Shown: piece after piece, positions 5,981-11,045 of the stretch | How positions within the stretch are numbered: the first letter of the stretch is position 1 | Layout: every line of letters starts with the position of its first letter | DNA from: Caldifarciminota bacterium | GTDB lineage: Bacteria; Hydrothermota; Tepidihabitantia; Tepidihabitantales; Tepidihabitantaceae | Length of the DNA: 11,045 nucleotides | Assembly: GCA_011049385.1 (NCBI GenBank) | Contig: DSBX01000077.1 | Coordinates: forward strand, 1 to 11,045 | Direction: 5' to 3' | The notes under the pieces: model-generated | Told to the model about the DNA's origin: nothing | Database searches by the model: none | What the model saw: only the letters and a program-made list of their open reading frames with translations | Made by a program: the position numbers and the translations under genes

Positions 5981-7201
5981 ATGTGGGTTCTTCTTGCCGC
6001 GGTCATGTTGTTTGCGGCCGGGTGTTACCCCCCGGCTTACTACCCGCCGGCCGAGGCGGGCACGGTTCCTGCCGCCGGCTACCCGCCGCCGGCACCACAG
6101 GGTGAAGTCATGGTGTCGGGGGGGGAGGGCACCGAGGTGCTGGCCGAGGGCGTCGGCGCCCTGCCGGCCCAGGGTGGCGCGGATATCGCCCGCGACGCCG
6201 CGCTCTCCGACGCCCTGCGCCGGGCGGTGGAGCAGGGAGTCGGGACCTTTGTCAGTTCCGAGACCAGGGTCGAGAACTTCCAGCTTCTGTCCGACCGCAT
6301 CTACTCGAAGTCGCGGGGCTATGTTTCTTCCTACCGGGTCATCACCGAGGGGCTGGAAGGCGCGCTCTACCGGGTCGTCGTCCGGGCCCGGGTCCGGCTC
6401 GGCGATATCGAGAACGACCTCGCCGCCATCGGTCTGCTCCTGCGCGAGCAGGGTCGTTCGCGGCTGATGGTCGTGGTGAGGGAAATGCCGGCCGGGGGCA
6501 ACTGGTCCGGCTACGACCCGACGATGAGCCAGACGATGATCGAAACAATGCTGATAGACGCCTTCCAGAGCAAGGGATTCCCGGTGGTTGACGCGGCGAC
6601 GGTGGCACGGAACATCGAGAAAGAACAACTCCGGTTGATACTGGCGGGTGACGACCGGACCGCGATGCTGGTCGGGATGAGGACCGGGGCGGAGATAGTC
6701 GTGGCCGGCACCGCCGAGCGCTCCGTTTCCAGCAAGGTCGTGGCCGGGGCGGCGCGCGACTTCTACCGCTTTCGACTCAGCGTCCGGGCGGTGAGCGTCG
6801 AAAGCGGCGAGGTGCTGGGCGCGGCCGCGCCGGTGGTCGAACTGCCGTTCAGCGAGGACGAGGCCCGGCGCCGGGCCGCGGACACGACCGCCGCCGCGCT
6901 CATCAGCCGGATTCTCGCAGGCTGGACCCGGCGCGAGAACATCACCATCATCCAGGCATCCAACGCGAACTTCGAGCGGGTGCAGTTGCTCCGCGATGAG
7001 ATTCGCGCCAGACTGCGCGGGGTGAGCCAGGTCATCACCCGGGACTTGACCGGCACCGCGGCGACGATCGAGATAGTCTCGGAGACGAGTTCCCGGGAGG
7101 TTCTTGACGGCCTGCGCACGCGGGGCATCACGGTACCGTTCGAGGTGCTGGGGCTGTCCGGCAACCGCATCGAAATTCGTTTCACCGGGGGTGGGCAATG
7201 A
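5981..7201 (+). CDS. FlgT-like three-domain lipoprotein
   Basis: This 406-residue exported protein has a short hydrophobic signal peptide ending FAAGC (C15). It has no positive N-terminal charge and has Ala at lipobox -3, so lipidation is likely but not certain. A YPPAYYPPAE-type Pro-rich linker follows. Residues about 52-140 match the FlgT N-terminal fold: an Ala/Arg helix, AVEQGVGTFVSSETRVENF (82-100), SRGYVSSYRV (111-120) and a VVVRARVRL strand. Residues about 160-290 look like the CsgG/LpoB-type middle domain, with LMVVVREMP, SKGFPVVDAATV and TGAEIVVAGTAE. Residues 320-406 form a smaller alpha/beta domain I cannot name. FlgT of Vibrio also has three domains and forms the H ring around the flagellar basal body. 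AGGAGA lies 4 bases before the ATG. The stop overlaps the next start (ATGA). Confidence 0.78.
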   Translation: MWVLLAAVMLFAAGCYPPAYYPPAEAGTVPAAGYPPPAPQGEVMVSGGEGTEVLAEGVGALPAQGGADIARDAALSDALRRAVEQGVGTFVSSETRVENFQLLSDRIYSKSRGYVSSYRVITEGLEGALYRVVVRARVRLGDIENDLAAIGLLLREQGRSRLMVVVREMPAGGNWSGYDPTMSQTMIETMLIDAFQSKGFPVVDAATVARNIEKEQLRLILAGDDRTAMLVGMRTGAEIVVAGTAERSVSSKVVAGAARDFYRFRLSVRAVSVESGEVLGAAAPVVELPFSEDEARRRAADTTAAALISRILAGWTRRENITIIQASNANFERVQLLRDEIRARLRGVSQVITRDLTGTAATIEIVSETSSREVLDGLRTRGITVPFEVLGLSGNRIEIRFTGGGQ

Positions 7202-8028
7202 GCGGCAAGGTCAGAACAGACGGCGGCCTTGTCCGTGTTTTCTGCCGCGGCGCGGCGCTGGCGGCGTTCCTGTTCGTGCTGGCCGGGACCGGCTGTGAGG
7301 ATGGCTGGGAGACCCTGCTCGTTACCGCCCAGGTCACCCGGACCCTGGGCGTGCCGAGCAATACCGCCTCGGTGCTGGTCGGCAAGGTCAGCATCGTCAA
7401 TGTGTTCAGTGACGACTGGCTGGAGACGCCGGACCCGGGCGATTCGACCTTCTGGCAACACGATCCCCTGCCGGGCCGGGTGACCCCGGTCGGCGGCGCG
7501 ATGGTCCATGTCGGCAACCGGGCGGTCGGCCAGCGCGTACCCGGGGTTTACTTCCAGGCCGCGCTGGACCTCGAGTTCAAACAGCGCTACGAACTGTCAA
7601 TCGAGACGCCGGACGGCAAGAACGTGACCGGTCAGGCCTGGCTGCCGGACAGCTTCGCGGTCGTCGAGCCGGGGCAGGGGGCGAGCCTGCACCCGGACTC
7701 GGTGCGCGTGACTTGGACCCGTTCCGACAGCGCGCGGACCTATCTTGTCGGCGTCGCACCGGTGGATACGCTTAACCCGGCCCAGGGCTGGGCCGACGGG
7801 CGGAGCGACACGACCTGTCTCGTGCCCCGGGCGGCTTTCGAGGATACGCTCGGCAACCTCGCACCCGGCGCGTTCTACGTAACCGTGACCGCGGTCAACG
7901 GCGGCTGGAAGAAGAGCACGCTCGACCTGATTCTTGCGGGCGGCAACCTGTCCGGTGCGGCGGGGACCTTCGGCTGTGCGGTGATGCCGCCGCCGGCGTT
8001 CTTCGAGGTCCGCACGCCCGCGCCCTGA
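7198..8028 (+). CDS. Exported protein with Fn3-like domain
   Basis: This 276-residue protein has an N-terminal signal (hydrophobic about 16-31) ending AGTGC, where C33 may be lipidated. The lipobox is poor (Gly at -3), so a plain Sec signal is possible. Residues about 40-150 appear beta-rich and include PLPGRVTPVGGAMVHVG and a later FKQRYELSIETPDG, like the Ig-like or carboxypeptidase-regulatory-like folds of surface proteins. Residues about 160-238 resemble a fibronectin type III domain: PDSVRVTWTRSDSARTYLVGV, then LAPGAFYVTVTAVNGGWK. No catalytic motif is seen. Its ATG overlaps the stop of the FlgT-like gene, so it is translated with the lipoprotein set and probably works in the same envelope structure. 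That link is inference from position only. Confidence 0.72.
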   Translation: MSGKVRTDGGLVRVFCRGAALAAFLFVLAGTGCEDGWETLLVTAQVTRTLGVPSNTASVLVGKVSIVNVFSDDWLETPDPGDSTFWQHDPLPGRVTPVGGAMVHVGNRAVGQRVPGVYFQAALDLEFKQRYELSIETPDGKNVTGQAWLPDSFAVVEPGQGASLHPDSVRVTWTRSDSARTYLVGVAPVDTLNPAQGWADGRSDTTCLVPRAAFEDTLGNLAPGAFYVTVTAVNGGWKKSTLDLILAGGNLSGAAGTFGCAVMPPPAFFEVRTPAP

Positions 8029-8068
8029 GAACCGGGCGAAGCGCAATGACCCGGGGCCGTCTTCAGCC

Positions 8069-8097
8069 TTGACCTCGACCCGCCTTGCGGCTAGATT
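8069..8097 (+). promoter_or_regulatory. Promoter of the 8106-10907 gene group
   Basis: TTGACC (8069-8074), a 17-base spacer and TAGATT (8092-8097) make a good sigma70-type promoter in the only sizeable gap of the right half. It lies just after the end of the four-gene operon, so the downstream genes can be expressed separately. The -10 box ends 8 bases before an ATG at 8106, exactly as at 574-588. Confidence 0.6.
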
Positions 8098-8105
8098 AGG
8101 ACAGG

Positions 8106-8180
8106 ATGCAGTACGCCGGAGGACAGGCGCGGGCACCGGCCCTTGGGGCCAATCCGCCTTTCACGCCAGGAGGTCAGTAA
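8106..8180 (+). CDS. Possible 24-residue leader peptide
   Basis: This small ORF starts at an ATG 8 bases after the -10 box and ends with TAA, 2 bases before the ATG of the next gene. It encodes 24 residues beginning MQYAGGQARAPALG and ending in a Pro/Gly-rich tail, with no signal peptide. It has no Shine-Dalgarno sequence and would be read from a leaderless message. Its last codons contain the AGGAGG site of the next gene, and its middle holds a stem-loop. Either it is a translated leader that opens that site, or the ORF is a chance product of GC-rich sequence. The identical spacing at subunit D raises the odds that it is real. Confidence 0.35.
   Translation: MQYAGGQARAPALGANPPFTPGGQ
8125..8159 (+). 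promoter_or_regulatory. Leader stem-loop before the GFLLG-motif lipoprotein
   Basis: The inner stem GGCCC (8138-8142) pairs with GGGCC (8146-8150) around a 3-base loop. The outer stem AGGCG (8125-8129) pairs with CGCCT (8155-8159). The structure ends 8 bases before the AGGAGG site of the next gene and lies inside the possible leader ORF, so translation of that ORF would melt it. There is no U-run, so it is not a classical terminator. A role in translation control is inference, and high GC makes chance stems common. Confidence 0.35.
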
Positions 8181-8182
8181 GC

Positions 8183-8710
8183 ATGTACGCAGAAACACAG
8201 CACACGCCGGGGCGGGCACCGGCCCGGCGGGCCATTCGCAAGGCCACGGTAGTCATCGCGGTTCTCGCTCTGCTCCTGCTCGCGACCGCGGGTTGCGCGC
8301 CGGGCAACGAGCGCTGGGCATCGGTTGACAACAAGGCGAACTTCTGGGCCGGGCTCTGGCACGGCCTGATTGTCGTCGTTGCCTTTGTCGTCAGCCTGTT
8401 CACCGACACGGTCGGCATCTACGAGAGCAACAACGTCGGCTGGGGGTACAATCTCGGGTTCCTGCTCGGCGCGAGCGCCGCCCTCGGCGGCGGCATCAAG
8501 GCCAGCCACCGGCGCAAGCGCAAGGTCGTCGTCCGCGGCCCGGACCCGGAACTGCTTGCCCGCCGGGTCGAGCGCGGCGTGCGCGAGGGTCTGCGCCGTG
8601 CCTTTGCCGACCGCGCCGAGACCTTCACCGACGACGAGTGGACCGAACTCGGCCGCCGCATCGAGGAACGCCTGGGCGAGGAACTGCGCGACCTCGACAA
8701 GGAGGCCTGA
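8183..8710 (+). CDS. Conserved membrane lipoprotein with WHGLI/SLFTD/GFLLG core
   Basis: This is a 175-residue protein. After a charged start, a hydrophobic segment (about 21-37) ends in TAGC, with C38 a possible lipid anchor. The conserved core FWAGLWHGLIVVVAFVVSLF (54-73), TDTVGIYESNN and YNLGFLLGASA forms one or two further membrane segments. I know this pattern from many conserved hypothetical proteins, but no function has been assigned. The C-terminal third (about 120-175) is strongly charged and helical, rich in Arg and Glu, and probably cytoplasmic or coiled. I chose the ATG at 8183 because AGGAGG (8168-8173) stands 9 bases upstream; the frame is open further 5' but without a site. It is followed after 1 base by the bactofilin-like gene, whose AAGGAGG site lies inside this gene's last codons. 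Confidence 0.75.
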   Translation: MYAETQHTPGRAPARRAIRKATVVIAVLALLLLATAGCAPGNERWASVDNKANFWAGLWHGLIVVVAFVVSLFTDTVGIYESNNVGWGYNLGFLLGASAALGGGIKASHRRKRKVVVRGPDPELLARRVERGVREGLRRAFADRAETFTDDEWTELGRRIEERLGEELRDLDKEA

Positions 8711-8711
8711 G

Positions 8712-9896
8712 ATGCGCCGCATCCCGGTCCTGTTCCTGCTCGCGGTTTCGCTGGCGTTTGCGGCCCGGTTCGAAGCCGGCAGTAGTTTCACCCTCGGCCC
8801 GGAGGAGCTCCAATTCGGGGACCTGTACTTCGGCGGTTCGGCCCTGCGGGTGGACGGGGCGGTTGATGGCAGTGTTGCGGCGGGTTGTCAGACCGCGGCC
8901 GTCACCGGCCGGGTTACCCGCAACCTGTTCGTCGCCGCGCAGAGCATCACCGTTGACGGCCCGGTCGGCGGTGACATCATCGCCGCGGGCCAGCACCTGT
9001 CGGTCGGTGATTCGGTCGCCGGCGCGGTCCGGGCGATGGCGGCGACGGTGCACGTTTCGGGCCGGGTCGGCCGCGACCTCGTTGCCGCCGCATCCGGCAT
9101 CACGATTACCCGGGACGCCGAGGTCGCGGGTGACCTCGTCTGCGGCACGACGACGCTGACGATAGACGGCACCGTCCGCGGCGATGTCCGGGCCGCGGCC
9201 CGGGAGATCATCATCTCGGGCACGGTTGACGGCGACGTCATCTGCGCGGTGGACGAGCGCATCATCCTGACCGAGAACGCCCGCGTCTTCGGCAGTCTCC
9301 GTTACTCGGCCGAGAAGGAACTCGACATCGGCAACCGTGACGCGGTCTTCGGCTCGACCGAGTTCACCCGCCGGGCCCGGGGCGAGCTGGACGATGTCAA
9401 GCCGTTCCGCCCCCGGCCGGACCTGCTGCGGGTCGTCATCCTGCCGTTCGCCCTGCTTTCGGTGCTCGGGGCGCTGGCGGTGGCGTTCCTGCTCGTCGCG
9501 ATATGGAAGCGGGCGCTGAGCCGGGCGCTGGATTCGGCCCGGGAGCGCTTCGGCCGCACCGTCGGCGCGGGCGCGATTGCGCTGTTCGCGGCGCCGGCCG
9601 CGGTCGTGGTCGCGCTCGCGCTGGTGGTGACCTTCCCGGTCGGCTTCATCGGCGGGACGTTGTGGCTGGTCGGTCTCTACCTCGCCAAGATTGTCGCCGG
9701 GGTCTTCCTCGGCCGGTGGCTGTTCGGGGTATTCGGGGGTCGGGGCGCTTCGCTCTGGCTGACGACGCCGATCGGGGTCGTGCTGGTCTACGCGCTGTGT
9801 GCGGTCCCGGTCATCGGCTGGCTGTTCTGGGTCTTTGCCGCGCTGGTCGGGTTCGGCGTGATGGTCGAACTCATCGGCCAGAGCCGGCGGGTCTGA
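8712..9896 (+). CDS. Secreted bactofilin-like beta-repeat protein with membrane C-domain
   Basis: This 394-residue protein has a Sec-type signal peptide (RRIPVLFLLAVSLAFA). Residues about 42-200 are repeats of about 18 residues in the style VDGxVxGDVxAAxxxIxI, for example ITVDGPVGGDIIAAG, LTIDGTVRGDVRAAA and IIISGTVDGDVICAV. This is the right-handed beta-helix pattern of the polymer-forming (bactofilin) family. A linker rich in Arg and Pro follows, then a hydrophobic half (about 239-390) with four or five membrane helices. Classical bactofilins are short cytoplasmic scaffold proteins without signal peptide or membrane domain. Here the repeats should face the periplasm, with the C-terminus anchored in the inner membrane. 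AAGGAGG (8699-8705) lies 6 bases before the ATG. It sits between a membrane lipoprotein and apbE. The substrate or partner is unknown. Confidence 0.85.
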   Translation: MRRIPVLFLLAVSLAFAARFEAGSSFTLGPEELQFGDLYFGGSALRVDGAVDGSVAAGCQTAAVTGRVTRNLFVAAQSITVDGPVGGDIIAAGQHLSVGDSVAGAVRAMAATVHVSGRVGRDLVAAASGITITRDAEVAGDLVCGTTTLTIDGTVRGDVRAAAREIIISGTVDGDVICAVDERIILTENARVFGSLRYSAEKELDIGNRDAVFGSTEFTRRARGELDDVKPFRPRPDLLRVVILPFALLSVLGALAVAFLLVAIWKRALSRALDSARERFGRTVGAGAIALFAAPAAVVVALALVVTFPVGFIGGTLWLVGLYLAKIVAGVFLGRWLFGVFGGRGASLWLTTPIGVVLVYALCAVPVIGWLFWVFAALVGFGVMVELIGQSRRV

Positions 9897-9938
9897 GGGC
9901 GGGACCGGCGACTGCCGACTACTGATTGCCGAGTGGCG

Positions 9939-10907
9939 ATGGCCGGCCGCGGGCTGATACTGCTGGCGGTGCTCTTTGCCTGCCGGTCCGAGGACCCGGT
10001 CAGCCGGACGCGTTCCCGGGTGTTGATGGGCAGTTACGTCACCATTACCGCGAGCGGCGCCGATGCCGCGGTCGAGAAGGCATTCGCCCGGCTTCAGGAC
10101 ATCAACCGCCGGTTCAATTTCCGCGACTCGACCGGCCCGCTTTACGGCTTCAACCTGCGGGACGAACCGTTCGCCGACGCCGAGATTGCCGGGGTCATCC
10201 GGACCGCGCTCGAGGTCGGTGCGGCCACCGGCGGAGCCTTCGACATCACCGTCCAGCCGCTGGTCGAACTCTGGGGTTTCTACACCGGCGGCAGTGACCC
10301 GCCCGACCCGGCCGCGCTGGACAGTACGCTCGCGCTGGTCGGGATGGACAAAGTCGCGGTTTCCGGCGACAGCGTGCTCAAGCCGGTGCCCGGTCTCCGG
10401 CTCGACTTGGGCGGAATCGCCAAGGGTCACGCGCTGGCCGAAGCGGCCCGGGTCCTGCGCACGGCCGGCATTCATTCGGCGCTGGTTGACGCCGGGGGCG
10501 ATATCTATGCCCTGGGCCGGCGGCAGGACGGGCGCGAGTGGCGCATCGGCGTCCGTCATCCCCGGGGCGAAGGTATCGTCGCGGTCATCCCGGTTGCGGA
10601 CCGGGCGGTCGTGACCTCCGGCGACTACGAGCGGGCGTTCACCGCCGAGGACGGCACCGTCTACTGCCACATCATAGACCCGCGGCTCGGCCGGCCGGCC
10701 CGCGCGCTCGCCAGTGTCACCGTCGTCGCCGCGGACCCGGTGCGCGCCGACGCCTGGGCGACAGGGCTCTTCGTGCTCGGACCGGACGAGGGGCTGGCGC
10801 TGGTCGAGGCGACCGACGACATCGAGGCGCTGTTCGTGACCCCGGAACTCGAGATGAGGCAGTCTTCGGGGCTGGCAGGCATTCTTGCCCGGGAGGAGAT
10901 TCCCTGA
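9939..10907 (+). CDS. apbE: ApbE-family FAD:protein FMN transferase lipoprotein
   Basis: ApbE proteins attach FMN covalently to a Thr or Ser of periplasm-facing proteins such as Nqr and Rnf subunits, using FAD and Mg2+. This 322-residue copy has a short lipobox signal (VLFAC, C15), consistent with the lipoprotein form of Gram-negative bacteria. Family motifs are seen in order: MGSYVTIT (30-37), FDITVQPLVELWGF (101-114), DLGGIAKGHALA (156-167), VDAGGDIYALG (183-193), TSGDYER (226-232), HIIDPRLGRP (244-253) and ADAWATGLFVLG (270-281). D271 and T275 fall at the usual metal-binding positions. Length is normal and no key residue is missing. I took the ATG at 9939; a GTG at 9933 is also in frame. 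Neither has a clear ribosome binding site. It follows the bactofilin-like gene by 42 bases. No flavinylated target is visible in the window. Confidence 0.94.
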   Translation: MAGRGLILLAVLFACRSEDPVSRTRSRVLMGSYVTITASGADAAVEKAFARLQDINRRFNFRDSTGPLYGFNLRDEPFADAEIAGVIRTALEVGAATGGAFDITVQPLVELWGFYTGGSDPPDPAALDSTLALVGMDKVAVSGDSVLKPVPGLRLDLGGIAKGHALAEAARVLRTAGIHSALVDAGGDIYALGRRQDGREWRIGVRHPRGEGIVAVIPVADRAVVTSGDYERAFTAEDGTVYCHIIDPRLGRPARALASVTVVAADPVRADAWATGLFVLGPDEGLALVEATDDIEALFVTPELEMRQSSGLAGILAREEIP

Positions 10908-10960
10908 CCGGTCCGCGTCGAGGTGTCAAACCACAGCGAAAACGTCATAGCCCGTCCGTC

Positions 10961-10988
10961 GGGGTTTGGGCCTTGGTTTGGGTTTCGG
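10961..10988. repeat. G/T-rich repeat after apbE
   Basis: The 138 bases after apbE hold no gene, clear promoter or terminator. They are less GC-rich than the rest and contain GGTTTGGG at 10963-10970 and again at 10975-10982, 12 bases apart, followed by a third imperfect copy (GGTTTCGG, 10981-10988). The G-runs could allow a weak two-layer G-quadruplex. Significance unknown. Confidence 0.4.
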
Positions 10989-11045
10989 AGGTAGTTTGCG
11001 GGTTCCGATTTCTCTGCCTCGGGGTCGGAAGACACGTACTGAGCC

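Noticed and set aside
5969..7198. Open frame of 409 codons on the - strand, opposite the FlgT-like gene
   Set aside because: It is a shadow of a gene with clear domains, signal peptide and ribosome binding site, and has no recognisable domain of its own.
8032..8054. CCGGG-N13-CCCGG stem after the Fn3-like gene as a terminator
   Set aside because: The stem is only 5 bp with a long loop and no T-run, which is too weak in sequence this GC-rich.
9908..9938. Short repeat-like stretch (CTGCCGACTACTGATTGCCGA) before apbE
   Set aside because: The copies are too short and imperfect to call a repeat family from one place.
8625..10670. Long open frame of 681 codons on the - strand, opposite the bactofilin-like gene and apbE
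   Set aside because: It lies antisense to two well-supported genes, its composition is Arg/Gly/Asp/Pro-rich with no motif, and it is the expected by-product of GC-rich codon use.
1..11045. tRNA, rRNA, CRISPR array, insertion sequence or prophage
   Set aside because: No cloverleaf, repeat-spacer array, transposase or integrase sequence was found on either strand.

Overview
The window is uniformly GC-rich and densely packed. At least six gene products carry lipoprotein or Sec signal peptides, most of them lipoproteins, which points to a diderm (outer-membrane) bacterium. It also carries a V/A-type ATPase subunit, and many genes are coupled by ATGA or GTGA overlaps. No rRNA, tRNA, phage, IS or CRISPR sequence is visible. 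I cannot place the organism taxonomically. The gene set would fit an uncultured, GC-rich, Gram-negative-type lineage, but that is inference.

Left block (1-2805, + strand): the 3' end of an unrecognised gene is followed by V/A-type ATPase subunit D, a small VanZ-family membrane protein and histidyl-tRNA synthetase (hisS). The last three overlap by 4 bases each and should be translated together. A promoter-like element sits over the stop codon of the first gene, only 8 bases before the subunit D start codon.

Middle block (2802-4249, - strand): a two-gene operon meets hisS tail to tail, with overlapping stop codons. The two proteins are paralogues. Both have the same N-terminal C4 zinc ribbon and the same C-terminal domain. 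The larger one also carries an HNH-nuclease-like module, which appears to have lost both catalytic histidines, and a long Pro/Ala-rich linker between the two shared domains. This pair has its own good promoter and is the least explained and most novel part of the window.

Right block 1 (4403-8028, + strand): a four-gene envelope operon is transcribed divergently from the zinc-ribbon pair. It encodes a CsgG/LpoB/FlgO-type lipoprotein, an LPP20/FlgP-type lipoprotein, a three-part FlgT-like lipoprotein and an exported protein with an Fn3-like domain. The first three resemble the FlgO-FlgP-FlgT set of sheathed-flagellum bacteria, but no flagellar gene is nearby.

Right block 2 (8069-10907, + strand): a promoter is followed by a possible 24-codon leader ORF, a conserved membrane lipoprotein with a WHGLI/SLFTD/GFLLG core, a secreted bactofilin-like beta-repeat protein with a membrane-embedded C-terminal domain, and an ApbE-type FAD:protein FMN transferase lipoprotein. 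The last 138 bases hold no recognisable gene, only a G/T-rich repeat.
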